Assembly (NCBI RefSeq): GCF_002443295.1
Contig: NZ_BAOS01000005.1
Location: forward strand, 248,001-312,000
Length of the DNA stretch: 64,000 nucleotides
Direction: 5' to 3'
From: Candidatus Scalindua japonica
Lineage (GTDB): Bacteria > Planctomycetota > Brocadiia > Brocadiales > Scalinduaceae
Shown here piece by piece: positions 1-10,600 of the stretch (positions are counted from its first letter, which is position 1; every line of letters starts with the position of its first letter). Made by a program: the position numbers and the translations under genes. The notes beneath the pieces were generated by a model that was not told the DNA's origin, did not search any database, and was given only the letters and a program-made list of their open reading frames with translations.

Positions 1-19
1 CATTTAACTCTTCACTCAT
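1..19 (-). CDS. Start of a gene running off the left edge
   Basis: On the minus strand an ATG at 19-17 is preceded by a GAAAGGAG ribosome-binding site about 8 nt upstream and begins a frame reading M-S-E-E-L-N before the window ends. Only six residues are visible, so no function can be given. The good Shine-Dalgarno match is the only support. Confidence 0.4.
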
Positions 20-211
20 TTTGTTACTCCTTTCTTTGTTCTTGTAAAAAAAATGAAAAACAATAACCACTTAAGTATCAAATCACTCAATCATTTCCTG
101 ATTACTTCATATAATGTAACTTGCTACTTTTTTTGATATTCAAACATTCTTCGACTCCACTTGAATTATCAACTTTTCAATCTGCAATCGTTAACCTTGA
201 GTTCCACCTAG

Positions 212-382
212 CATCCACTTCTACAATGTGCAACTGCCCTCAGCATATACTTCCTTGTCCAAATAATAATCACCATTGTTCTCCTAATAAATATTCAATC
301 CTTTTAGATAAATTGACATTCAAAAAAATGACTTTTTCATTTGACCACTCCAGTTAAGCCATCAGCAGACTTGACCCGTTTA
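212..382. repeat. Dispersed repeat, copy 1
   Basis: This stretch matches 23680-23845 in the same orientation, about 170 bp with small indels. Shared blocks include CATCCACTTCT, ATATACTTCCTTGTCCAAATA, CATTGTTCTCCTA, AAGATAAATTGA, ACTCCAGTTAAG and GCAGACTTGACCCGTTTA. No ORF is common to both copies. At both sites the right end (GACCCGTTTA) abuts a truncated coding sequence: here the sulfotransferase fragment, there a tube-gene relic. It looks like a non-autonomous mobile element end or an invasive intergenic repeat; its family is unknown. Bases 20-211 show nothing else supportable. Confidence 0.7.
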
Positions 383-717
383 TTCGTTTGCCCAAGTCCA
401 TGCAACATATCGCCCCTAGAATGAATGCTGTAAGCTACATCTAGAGGGTGCCGTTTGATATAGATGGATTTTTTCAAATCACAACGTCTAGTCTTAGCAA
501 GTCGATGGCCTCCAAATAGCTGGCCCCATTTGTTGTAGTTTATCAATTCACCGGTCTCCGTTCGAAACAAGGTCTGCCGGTTTGGATCTGACGGAGTGCT
601 TAAATCTCTTCCATTATAGAAATTAATGTAAAGTGAACCGCACAGAAAGTTAGTGCCTGAGCGACGGTGAGACCAGATTTTGATGATTGGATTCTGATAT
701 TTATTTTTATTATACAC
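337..717 (-). pseudogene. Sulfotransferase, 5' fragment
   Basis: The fragment carries an N-terminal SHRRSGTNFL segment resembling the PAPS 5'-phosphosulfate loop and, near residue 90, YIKRHPLDVAYSIH resembling the 3'-phosphate-binding motif of sulfotransferases. Family members run about 250-300 residues; this reading frame is 126 and its last 14 residues are encoded by the dispersed repeat, so the gene was truncated by that repeat. It presumably once transferred sulfate to a glycan or lipid and lies next to two glycosyltransferases on the same strand, which suggests a former role in the same surface-glycan pathway. Probably non-functional. Confidence 0.65.
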
Positions 718-923
718 GTCCTCAAATATGATTAAAAATTTTTACCAAAGTTGCTAATTAGTGTATTAACGGGAATTTGGTGAGAATAATTTACTTTCTG
801 ACAAAAGCTTTAATTTTACTTTTTGCAGTGAAAAAGAATTCAAGCGTATATGGATTCTACAGATCTGTAAATATAAGAAAGTATTTTTCACTTGTGCTCT
901 TTACCCATTGAATTACTGAATCC

Positions 924-3900
924 TCATACTACTTGCTCTAGACAATTAGTAATTGACTTTTTAAATCTATTATCTATTAATAGGTTAGAATATATTTTTT
1001 CGTAAATTTTACCAATAATCTCATAACTATGATAACTATCAACCCATTCCTTTGTATTTTTTGAAATTAAATGTAAATCGGAGTTAAGCATTTTTTCTAT
1101 CGCGTTAGAACATCCATCAACTGTTGGTTCAAAATTAATAATTGCAATATCATTAAGCTTTCCACCTGCTTGCCTAATAGCAATTTCAGATATATAACTC
1201 ATTGTTGGTATTCCATATTGTGCCGCTTCAATTGCAGAATTGCCATAAAAACCAACGTTACACTGATCCCAAAAAATTGTGCAATCTCTCTTTTGACTTA
1301 AACATTCTCTATGAGAAACACCTTCTATAATTTTAACATTAAACTTGTATCCCTTTTTCTTCAATTTCTTTAAAGCTGGTAAAAAAACTGAATCAGTGCC
1401 TTTTTTTCTTCTTGAAGATGGCGAATGGCCAATTATTGGTATTTCACGGGGTTTCCAAATATTCTTTAAAATTTTTGAATTAATTGCTTGAGGAACGAAA
1501 ATGCTATCAAACTCGGGGTAGTTTAGGTCAGGAGTAAATGCAATACGTAAATCAGTATATTTCTTCATACGTTCCAATGAATATTTGGCTATCGAAAGTC
1601 CTTTCATGGAAGGATGAAGGTGCCTCCTGAATGCGCTTCCACCAACAGTTAATATTTTTGGTTTATTCATTGGAATTTTGAAATTTACTCCGTGAAATCC
1701 ATAATTATGTGTAATTGGATCGTCTCCTTTAAAATGGAGTATATCTGCTTCATTAATTATTTGTTGTGCCTGTAACCATAATTTTTTATCAATTTGCCCA
1801 TTCTTTTTTAAAACACATATATCATATTTATAATTAAATTTATGAGGTACAATTTTAATGAATTTTATATCATATTTATCACCACTTGTTTTCCTAATTG
1901 CTTCTGCAATACGATAGCCAGAACCAGCAAAATCATTAACTGAAATCAAAACAATTTTTATTAATTTGTTTATATGTCTATCTATTGTTGAATTTTTTTT
2001 TATAAGTGTCATCGAATGTATATAGAATTGATCTCCCTTTTTACACTTGCAAAAAAGAATACCAATATATAATTTCTTATAATCATTAGAATTAAAATCT
2101 AGTTTTATTGTTTCATATTTTTCGTTTAATTGATAACTCGAATCCCAAACAATATTTTTTCCTTTAATATCTCCAATCCATAATTTTACATATCCACCAC
2201 TTTTACATTTTTTAAATCCTGAAACATTTAATGTATAATTAGTGTGAGGATTTAAATTTATTAATTTTTTAATTCCAGGAGTACTATTATTTTGTGAGTT
2301 AGTTACTTGTATAATGTTTTTACCATTTAGAATTAAATTATTAATCTTCACCGTTTGATTACTTTTAATATCATTAATAATGGAAGTATGATTTTGGTTT
2401 TGAGACGCTGTTGTCTTTTTTCTGTTTTCAAATTCCGAATTTTCATTAACCACCATATTCTTCTTAGAGATGTAATCTGTTTCAATATTAAATTTATTCT
2501 CTACTTCGACTAATCTGTGTCCTTTGTAAAATGGAACAGTATTGTTCTTATTTATATCAAATTCATTAAAATACCTAATGTATTCATGTATCTTATTTTT
2601 CCAGTTAACCTTAGAAGCAGCATTATTCAACTTATCGCTAATATCTTTCCTTACATGACTAAAATGATGCATCATTAATTGGCTTGCAGCAAACGAGTGA
2701 CAAGTATTTATTGGTCCCACACCCCTAGCTGAATCCACATATACTGGAAACTTTGATGTTATCTTTGTATCAGGTCTTAATTTGCATATAAATGGTACTT
2801 CGTATCTTTCAATTGGCTCTAATCTATAGGTAGGTTTCTTGTAATATGTATACATCTTACAGGTGGTTGCATCAAAGTTATTTTCTAATATATAATCTTT
2901 AGCTCTTGCAAATTGCTGGGAATCATAATACTCATCAGTGGCCATAATTAAAAAATAATTGCTTCCTTTTGTTCTGGCAATATCCAGTCCAACGGAATGT
3001 TTTTTTATTTCATTCCTTTTTGCCGTTATCCTCAAATCAGGCTTATACTCATAAAGATGAAACTTGTCTTTCCCTTCATATTGCTTTATAAAGCTGACTA
3101 TTTCTTGATTTAATTTTCCATAATTACTTATTTTTTGCCAAATGATAATAATACTGTTAACATGATCATATATCTGATCAATTGAACCATTTAATAACTC
3201 TACTCCATTATATATAGTATATATCGCACTTAAATTCATTGATAATGACTTTATATTTTCTAACTCATAAGGTTTAACAAATTTGCTTAACACTGATATA
3301 TAACTCAAACTTTTTCCCTTAAAATCAGTTAATTTCCCCATATTAAACTTGCTTTTAATATCAACAATATATGCGCCAATCTTTTTTAACGATATTATTT
3401 CTTTTTTCTGTATGTTTTTATTTATGAGTGTCATCATTGATCTATCTAAACAATTATTCAAATTGTCATCCCATATCTTCCAATTGGATTTATCAAGTAA
3501 TTTATGAGACAGTAATCTCCCTGCTCCAATACTCTCTTCAACTCTATGATTAGTATATCCACTCCAATATATACATTGATTACTAACTGTATCAAAAAAG
3601 TATGCATCCATAACACCTAAAAAATCATATCCTTTTTGACAATAAGGTAAATAAGCTTCCAATAAATTATTACTGATTAAATCATCAGACCCGAGAATCA
3701 TTACATAATCAGGTTTCATCTTTTTACAAGCGTTGAGACCATAATTCCACTTTTTACCGAGAGGATTATTTTTAAACTCTAAATAATGAATACAGTTTGT
3801 CTCACATATTTCTTTAGTAATATCACCTTCGGAACCTACTGCTACAATTTCAATATCAAAATTATTATTTTTCTTCAATTCTTTCGACCTGTTAATAAAA

Positions 3901-4655
3901 GATTTGAAAATGTGATGACGTTTCCATAGAGTCGTTAAGATTATAAGCTTAATCTTAAATCTGCCATTTATTTGAGGGTATTTGTCTAATTTGAAAATAA
4001 AGCTTTCTTTGTCTACATGTTGCCATCGGACTCCCCTCTTAATAAAAGCTTCGATCATATACCAATCCCAACAAAGGTTGTTAAAGGGGATAGTATTCCT
4101 TAAATAAATATTGAACAGGTCTTTACGGAACAACGGCTGTCCTAAGTCTATATTTAATAGCTTTGGTATCGGTGAATTTAATATCTTACGTCCCGCATAT
4201 TTACAAGAACTATAAGCAAAACCAATATCTGGATTTTTCTCTAATATTTCAACTAAGTCGTCTAAATGGTCTGGATTGTAACCATTATCATCTGATAAAA
4301 AGCATATGTATTTTCCACGTGCAAGTTGAAGTCCTATTGTCGCTGGCGCAATTCCCCAATTATTATATCGCTTCGTTAAATTTACAAATTTCATGCTGCC
4401 AACATCTTCTTGTTTAATAAGGTTTTTAATTTTTTTTGCCAACTCTTCAGGTGGTGAGTCTGCAACAACAATATGTTCATAATCTGTAAACGATAAGTTT
4501 TTCACTGATTTTATACAGTCTTTTAGACAACTAATCCTGTCGTAAACAGTTGTAACAATACTTACAATTGGATTAATCTTATTATTAGAATCATATAAAA
4601 TCTTATAATCCATCAATCCGTTATCTCCTATACTGATGCTTTTAAAATTTTTCAT
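924..4655 (-). CDS. Giant multidomain glycosyltransferase (GT2 + GT2 + GT2-like + GT4-like)
   Basis: The 1243-residue protein strings together several sugar-transferase modules. Residues about 29-225 are a GT2 (GT-A) domain (VSIVTTVYDR; FLSDDN at 119-124). A second runs from about 235 (LIILTTLWKRHH; GSDD at 322-325). A third, weaker one lies around 480-700 (MATDEYYD). A beta-rich segment around 770-890 looks like a carbohydrate-binding sandwich. The C-terminal ~340 residues resemble a GT4 (GT-B) transferase, with an IGHSPSSRRKKGTD phosphate-binding region and a FYGNSAIEAAQYGIPT donor-site helix. It overlaps the upstream glycosyltransferase gene by 14 nt, so the two are co-translated. It probably builds a surface or protein-linked glycan; acceptor and sugars are unknown. 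No signal peptide or membrane segment is visible, consistent with a cytoplasmic enzyme. Confidence 0.85.
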   Translation of the reverse strand: MKNFKSISIGDNGLMDYKILYDSNNKINPIVSIVTTVYDRISCLKDCIKSVKNLSFTDYEHIVVADSPPEELAKKIKNLIKQEDVGSMKFVNLTKRYNNWGIAPATIGLQLARGKYICFLSDDNGYNPDHLDDLVEILEKNPDIGFAYSSCKYAGRKILNSPIPKLLNIDLGQPLFRKDLFNIYLRNTIPFNNLCWDWYMIEAFIKRGVRWQHVDKESFIFKLDKYPQINGRFKIKLIILTTLWKRHHIFKSFINRSKELKKNNNFDIEIVAVGSEGDITKEICETNCIHYLEFKNNPLGKKWNYGLNACKKMKPDYVMILGSDDLISNNLLEAYLPYCQKGYDFLGVMDAYFFDTVSNQCIYWSGYTNHRVEESIGAGRLLSHKLLDKSNWKIWDDNLNNCLDRSMMTLINKNIQKKEIISLKKIGAYIVDIKSKFNMGKLTDFKGKSLSYISVLSKFVKPYELENIKSLSMNLSAIYTIYNGVELLNGSIDQIYDHVNSIIIIWQKISNYGKLNQEIVSFIKQYEGKDKFHLYEYKPDLRITAKRNEIKKHSVGLDIARTKGSNYFLIMATDEYYDSQQFARAKDYILENNFDATTCKMYTYYKKPTYRLEPIERYEVPFICKLRPDTKITSKFPVYVDSARGVGPINTCHSFAASQLMMHHFSHVRKDISDKLNNAASKVNWKNKIHEYIRYFNEFDINKNNTVPFYKGHRLVEVENKFNIETDYISKKNMVVNENSEFENRKKTTASQNQNHTSIINDIKSNQTVKINNLILNGKNIIQVTNSQNNSTPGIKKLINLNPHTNYTLNVSGFKKCKSGGYVKLWIGDIKGKNIVWDSSYQLNEKYETIKLDFNSNDYKKLYIGILFCKCKKGDQFYIHSMTLIKKNSTIDRHINKLIKIVLISVNDFAGSGYRIAEAIRKTSGDKYDIKFIKIVPHKFNYKYDICVLKKNGQIDKKLWLQAQQIINEADILHFKGDDPITHNYGFHGVNFKIPMNKPKILTVGGSAFRRHLHPSMKGLSIAKYSLERMKKYTDLRIAFTPDLNYPEFDSIFVPQAINSKILKNIWKPREIPIIGHSPSSRRKKGTDSVFLPALKKLKKKGYKFNVKIIEGVSHRECLSQKRDCTIFWDQCNVGFYGNSAIEAAQYGIPTMSYISEIAIRQAGGKLNDIAIINFEPTVDGCSNAIEKMLNSDLHLISKNTKEWVDSYHSYEIIGKIYEKIYSNLLIDNRFKKSITNCLEQVV

Positions 4656-6753
4656 TTTCTAATTCAGCAATAAATACATTTCTTAAGAAAGTTAAACCAC
4701 CTTTAATTCCGAGGAAGGCATATCCTTTCTTAATTTTTTCATCATGAAATGAAAAAAGCAAAACATCATTATTGTAAAGAGAAATACATCTATCATTGAA
4801 TACTATCCTGAACTTTTGCCAGGAATTCCGATTAATTGAAATTTCTTTAAAGATGCAATTGTGCCTGCCAAAATAATCACGTTTTTCATTGCACATCAAA
4901 TGATAAGAATTTGTCATTTGATTAAATTTATCTATTTGGTGGATCTTTGCAATAAAACAGGATCCGCTATTAATATTTACTTCAAAATTTAACTCTACTT
5001 GAGAATAACAATTTTTGCTTACGAGCCCTCTCTCAGTTCCAGGTCTATCAACTTTTGTTTTTCTTAGAATAATACTATCTTTACCATTCATCTTAACTAC
5101 ATTTCCATATATCTCCCAATTATCAAGAATTCCCTCTTGTCTATTACTTAAAAGTACATCATCTTTGATCTTTTCCTTTTGTTCATTACGTTGTTTACAT
5201 TGGAAACTCTTTGATTTATTGTGTAGCACAATTGATATGATTTTTTTTAAACGATCTATATATTTATGACCCTTAAGTCTTTGGTAACAATTTTTTTGAA
5301 GAGTTTCGTAGTCTTTTTCGTTATTCAAAAAGTATGTAACAATATCTAGCAATTGTGAACTATTGTTAAAAACCCGCATCTCTGGAAAAAACTTTTTAAT
5401 TTCAGTTCGATACTCTGATACCACCAATGAACCACAGGCCAGAGATTCATATATCCTTGGGTTCATAGAAAAAGCAGGAATTTTCTGGGTATTGAAATGG
5501 TGTACCTCTCTGAAAACGTTAATGACTATCTTAGTCTGTCTATAAAGGTTTGCCGTTTCATGAGCTGAAATGTTTTTTGAAAGACATAACTGACGAAGTT
5601 TCGAAGATTTCCAGGGTCCACCTACTACATACGAAAGAAGTCCGGCTTCACATAGATTTAACAGATATCGCTCCCGGGTTTTATTATATCCCCCAATAAA
5701 ACCAACATCGTACTTCTTCAGATGTCCGTTTTCATAATAAACCTGTGGATCGTAGCTCACTGGAAGGTAATACGCATTTTGATGTATGTCGATAGTGCTT
5801 GGATCATTTACGAAAACAGTATCAAAAAAACTTGACCATTTCGATGTGTCATCGACCTCGTACGGCTCATCGAGCAGCCAAACCGCTTTTTTTAATTTGC
5901 GGAATTGATTGTGCCATTTTTTCACAAAACTACGACCATGAATAACAAAGAGCAAGTCCGGATTAAATTGCATGACTTTATCAGGTAATTTATTGTCGTC
6001 CCAATAAGCCTCGGTAAACTCGATACCCAATTCTTCTGACGCGTGATTTAATCCATTCCTGAACACATCTCCACAAGACAGGAATTTATAGTTAACAAAG
6101 AATATCCTGGGTTTCTTATTTATTATTTTTCCATTTCCTCCAGCAAGACCATCATTAATATTTTGCAGGGAGTCAATACTACCCCATATAAATGCGGTCA
6201 AACGGCTTTGTTTGCTTAAATTAACAACCTCAATGTTTTTTTTTGTAATTGCTCCATTGATGACGCGATATTCAGCATCAATTCTAGAAAAATTGTTGGT
6301 AAGGTTATGTCGTCCAGTTTTGGCAAAAAAATGATTATTTGTGAAATCAACTCCGATCAGACCAATGCGTTTTGCTCCCATGTGAACGGCAAGACAAAGG
6401 GCCACATAAGGAGAGTTTCTAGTGTAATGCAATACATTTGGATCAGAAAATTCAGTACCACCGTAGACACCTAACCTAAAACGCACCACATTGGGGTGGT
6501 TTAGGCCTAGTTCAAACTGTGTAAATATTGCGTTTGCTTTGCTTTCTTGAACGTATTTAAAACGTCCATTTGCAAATTGGTGCTGATGGTTTATTACAAC
6601 TAAATAAGTAGGCGTGAACAATCTCCCAACATCATTTACACCAATAGTAATAAAATGCTCCGGGTTTTTTAGTTCGTTAAGTGACGCACCACATCCACAG
6701 ACAATAATTGTTCCGCCACTGTGAATGTTATGGTATGAGGAAAGTGTTCTCAT
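4642..6753 (-). CDS. DUF115-like + CgeB-like glycosyltransferase with LamG-like tail
   Basis: The 703-residue protein starts with a DUF115/motility-accessory-factor-like domain (about 1-215), recognised by GGTIIVCGCGASLNEL and IGVNDVGRLF and seen elsewhere in enzymes of flagellin glycosylation. Residues about 215-520 form a CgeB/GT1-like transferase: FFVNYKFLSCGDVFRNGL at the start and RIYESLACGSLVVSEY for the donor site. The C-terminal ~160 residues (from about 545) are a concanavalin/3-keto-disaccharide-hydrolase-like beta sandwich, possibly glycan binding. It sits 87 nt downstream of the last eCIS gene on the same strand and overlaps the next glycosyltransferase. Co-transcription with the eCIS operon is plausible, which raises the possibility of particle glycosylation; that link is inference. 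Confidence 0.8.
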   Translation of the reverse strand: MRTLSSYHNIHSGGTIIVCGCGASLNELKNPEHFITIGVNDVGRLFTPTYLVVINHQHQFANGRFKYVQESKANAIFTQFELGLNHPNVVRFRLGVYGGTEFSDPNVLHYTRNSPYVALCLAVHMGAKRIGLIGVDFTNNHFFAKTGRHNLTNNFSRIDAEYRVINGAITKKNIEVVNLSKQSRLTAFIWGSIDSLQNINDGLAGGNGKIINKKPRIFFVNYKFLSCGDVFRNGLNHASEELGIEFTEAYWDDNKLPDKVMQFNPDLLFVIHGRSFVKKWHNQFRKLKKAVWLLDEPYEVDDTSKWSSFFDTVFVNDPSTIDIHQNAYYLPVSYDPQVYYENGHLKKYDVGFIGGYNKTRERYLLNLCEAGLLSYVVGGPWKSSKLRQLCLSKNISAHETANLYRQTKIVINVFREVHHFNTQKIPAFSMNPRIYESLACGSLVVSEYRTEIKKFFPEMRVFNNSSQLLDIVTYFLNNEKDYETLQKNCYQRLKGHKYIDRLKKIISIVLHNKSKSFQCKQRNEQKEKIKDDVLLSNRQEGILDNWEIYGNVVKMNGKDSIILRKTKVDRPGTERGLVSKNCYSQVELNFEVNINSGSCFIAKIHQIDKFNQMTNSYHLMCNEKRDYFGRHNCIFKEISINRNSWQKFRIVFNDRCISLYNNDVLLFSFHDEKIKKGYAFLGIKGGLTFLRNVFIAELENEKF

Positions 6754-6840
6754 GAGCCAACTTCAAATGAGGGCCTTGGTGTAATGTGAAGTGAATTTTT
6801 CCTGCAGTTTCTTAATTGGACAATCCATATATCCTCTCTT

Positions 6841-7671
6841 TTACCGAATTTTATTCTCTGATCTTTCCGTTTTACATTCAGCCATGTCATCTGATCTCTT
6901 ACGTAGATCAGGTGGAGGAAATGACAATTCCTCTTCAAGTTCTCGTAAATCTTCAAGGTTAACCGTTGCCATTCGAGTAATGGCTGTATTGGCCTCTTTC
7001 ATATTTATTAAGCGTAGTTTTACTAATTCCGCGTCTTTTTCCACACTGTCGCGCACCGATTTGCTCCCTTCCTTCCGGTCAATCAGCTCTGGAGCGCAAG
7101 GTACAAATATTGTTATTTTTTCAACTTTACCTGCCTTAATTTGCATATGCACTTCTTCTTTATAAACATGTTTTCCATTTTCCAGAAAAAAGGAAAAGTT
7201 TAAGGCCTGCTTTCTCTCCTCTCTTCCCTCTCGTTCAGTTTCTTCATCGAGTAGAATCGTGCCTGTAAAGTTGCCAAAATGGTCGGTATAGGTTTTTATT
7301 AGAACGTCTTCTTCATTCTTTGCTGTTTTTGAAATTTTTGTTAATAAACCCGGCAGCCCAATTTTACTTTCTTCATCTATGGCCTTTCCGGCAATAACAA
7401 AGGCATTTTCCTGTGTTGAAATGCAAGGATTTTTATCAAGTAAATTAAGGGCCCTATTTGTTGACCTCTCCTCCAGAGCCATATTATCAAATTCATTTTT
7501 GATCTCTTTTTCCAGGTCGTCGTTTAAATCCGCCCATGAGGTTTCTAAAGCCTTTAATCTCCCGATTGCCTCTTCATTTTCTTTTGACTTTGAGTCGATT
7601 ATGTTTTTTAACCGTTCATCTATCAATGCTTCATAATCTCTTGTTTCAGGTTTTTCCTTTTCTAGCATCAC
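6841..7671 (-). CDS. eCIS-linked transthyretin-like domain protein
   Basis: A 276-residue hydrophilic protein with long charged helices at both ends. The middle (about 88-145) reads FVIAGKAIDEESKIGLPGL, then TYTDHFGNFTG, the pattern of carboxypeptidase-regulatory/transthyretin-like beta sandwiches (a glycine turn, then TD-x-x-G-x-F). It lies 14 nt downstream of the DUF6519 gene and closes the run of structural eCIS genes. A role as an accessory baseplate or fibre protein is inferred from position only. No catalytic motif or signal peptide is seen. Confidence 0.6.
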   Translation of the reverse strand: MMLEKEKPETRDYEALIDERLKNIIDSKSKENEEAIGRLKALETSWADLNDDLEKEIKNEFDNMALEERSTNRALNLLDKNPCISTQENAFVIAGKAIDEESKIGLPGLLTKISKTAKNEEDVLIKTYTDHFGNFTGTILLDEETEREGREERKQALNFSFFLENGKHVYKEEVHMQIKAGKVEKITIFVPCAPELIDRKEGSKSVRDSVEKDAELVKLRLINMKEANTAITRMATVNLEDLRELEEELSFPPPDLRKRSDDMAECKTERSENKIR

Positions 7672-7685
7672 AAACTCCTTTTTTA

Positions 7686-10600
7686 TTAAAATGGCTCTGG
7701 CTCCGGAATATTAGCTACTTTCTCAATTTTTCTTCCGTTACGATATTGCAAAGCTCCTTGGTTATGATTGCCGGTGATAATCAAATCATATCCCACAACC
7801 TTAGTCCAATAATCAAAGACATTATTTGATAATTGAAGGATCAGGGACTTGTTGGGTTGTTCTTTCAGTTCATCTACTGTCAAATACGCGCCGGCAGCGC
7901 TTTGAGCAATAGCCGTCCAACCTCTAACTACTCTATTATTTGTAAAATGAATAATCGGTCGGTCCCGATGGGGATCAGGATTCCAGTGGTTAATTTTGAA
8001 GTTAGACAATACAGCTAAGACCTTTGGTTCAATTTCCGTCGGTGATGTGTATCTTGGCGGAATAAGTTTAGACAAAAGCATAAAGTTGTAGGTTGATGAA
8101 TCGTGCTTAATTAAATTGTAATATATTGCTTCTTTAGAAATTTCCATTAATTCTTTTTTATGGATGCTCAGTGTCGATATAGGATCGGCCCCTACCATCA
8201 CCGACCCTTCAAGGTAATTAGAGCCAATCGAAAAGTGTCCTGGATTTAATGAGGGAATTGCCAATGAGTAGATAGGCTTTTTTCTGCTGTCTTGATTAGG
8301 AACCCCTAAAACCTTCAGCGAGTTTCCCTCTACCTTTGCATTCAGGATTGACTGCCCTACCTTGGCGTTCATAAGCAGTCCTATTCGATCTGCCACAACT
8401 TCATTGTCCCTGACCTCGCCGGAAACCAAATGTAGAACAACTCCCCCATGGACCTTTCGATTATCGCTAAAGATACGGTTATGAACGACTCTATTTTGCA
8501 GACCGCTTAAATTGATTCCAAACCCCTCTAAATTAGATGTACCGTTTATTACCCTTGGGTTTAAATTAGCGACCAGATAATTCTTAGCATCTATGTCAGC
8601 AAGCGCTTTCATAACATAAACAGAATCAGCAAGCGCGTCTCCGTTATTATGTTTGTATGTAGAAAGCAGCTCCTCTTCAACTGCTTTAGAAAAGTTGACG
8701 GTATCAATAGAGTCGGGATCTTTTTCTATACGTCGCATCACTTCCTTGTTGTTAGCTCGCAACCCGGGAATATCATCGGCTTTAACGGCTTCCAAATAAG
8801 GGCTGAATTTGTATATATGGTCGGCAGCCAGAATCAATACATCTTTCCAACGCGCTCTGTCGACTTTTGGACTCAAGACGCGAATATCGTTCTTCTCAAT
8901 CCGGACTGCTCCAATAGTTGCGCGAACGGCTCCTGAATAAACCTCAAATTTATTCTTCTCAATGAGGCGCACTTTTGTGTCTACAGTGGAAGCAAGAAAA
9001 AAGATATTGTCATCCGGTTCTATCTGTATTGCCACATCCTGGCAGCCTGTAAAAGTGTTATTACTGATACGAAAATTTATAATATCTTTTGTCCCTGACC
9101 ATTCAATTCCAATCCTATCCGCATTAAAGATATTCCCTTGAATCAAAGTATTTTTGCATTTTCCGATTTTAAAATAAGTGCTTCTGCGGAATCTATGTCG
9201 TGACATGCGTAAATCAGTTCTGTTTCGTGATTCCTCAAGAATAACTTTTGATTCAGCGGTGTCAATATTTGCTCGCGCCAGCACTTTGACACCGAAAGTC
9301 TTTGCCACCTCTTTGTCACCGCTAATATCAGATTCAAACATAACGCCCTCATTTACATTTAGAAATGCGTTATCCAGTATTTCACAGTCAATGGCATCGC
9401 CCACAATCCTAAGCCCAACATTACAGGAGATGCTTCCGCGTGTATTGCCTTCAAAACTCTTTTCACCAATTCTGTTTCTCGTAAATAGCAGCCCATGGAC
9501 TAAACCACAAGTCCCGCCAAAATTTCTTGTTATAAACTCATTGGAATCAATCTTGCAATTTTCAACAATTTCAGCGCTTATGCCAATGCTTCCAATTACC
9601 TGATTTTCAGAAAACTCTACATTAAACGAGCCCGACCCATTCAAAGCTATATAATCATAATTATTAAATTTCTTAGAAGACGCGATAAGTGAATCAATCA
9701 ATCTTAAAATAGCCTTGGAGTCAGTCTCGTCTTCAGATATGGCTTGTTTTATTCTCCCATCCAATTCTTCTATGACACTGCCTGTAATCCCAATCCACTG
9801 GTTTCGTTTCATTCGAACATTAATGAGATTTACAAGATCAATGCCAAAGTCTGATCCAATCCAGATATTTTCAACAATGTCACTCTGTGCCATTAAAGAA
9901 CCTTTTAATCCCTGTGAACCTAAGAAGACATTGCTCTTCAAAAGCCATCCATGAGAAGTTCTATCTATATTGGCTATAATTGGTTGAAGTATTGCTCTCC
10001 TTTGTAAGATAAATGACGAGTAGACAAACATCTTCTTTATTTCCAGGTGTTTTACGTTATTACAAAACCAAACTGATCGTGATCCTGAATTAAATATTGC
10101 AAAATTCTCAAATGATATATCAGTGGCATTTTCTAATATAAATGGCTGATTGTCTCCTAATATTTCAGATATATGTAATCGAGTAACCAGGCCAAACCCT
10201 TTAATTTGTATACTTGAATTACCAACCATTCTTATTGGCGCTGCCAAATTATGATCTCCCGGCAAAAGGCAAATGCAACCACCTCCTGTTTCAGCAACTT
10301 TATTTACTACCCCCAATAAATCATCTCCCGCCTTCACCACTACACAACACCCCTTATTAATTTCAGGCGGCCAAAGTTTTCGACAATCTGTAACAACTAC
10401 ATTGGTTTCCGGTGGCGATGTTACGAGTGGATACCTGACAATAGCAAGGCAACAATAATGGTGATGAATGCCATGTGGAGGAGCTTCTTTAAGTTCTTCA
10501 ATCTCTCCGTCTGCAGTGCGCGCTGAAAAGTTCCAGTAATCCCCGGTTCTAAATTCACCACTTTCAGGTTTAGTATTAAATGTAATATTTATGCCTCTCT

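Noticed and set aside
4163-4417. Plus-strand ORF inside the glycosyltransferase gene
   Set aside because: Antisense shadow of a long coding gene; no motif or ribosome-binding site.
6750-6956. 68-codon minus-strand ORF overlapping the transthyretin-like gene and the intergenic gap
   Set aside because: Out-of-frame shadow of the 276-residue gene; low-complexity product without homology signs.
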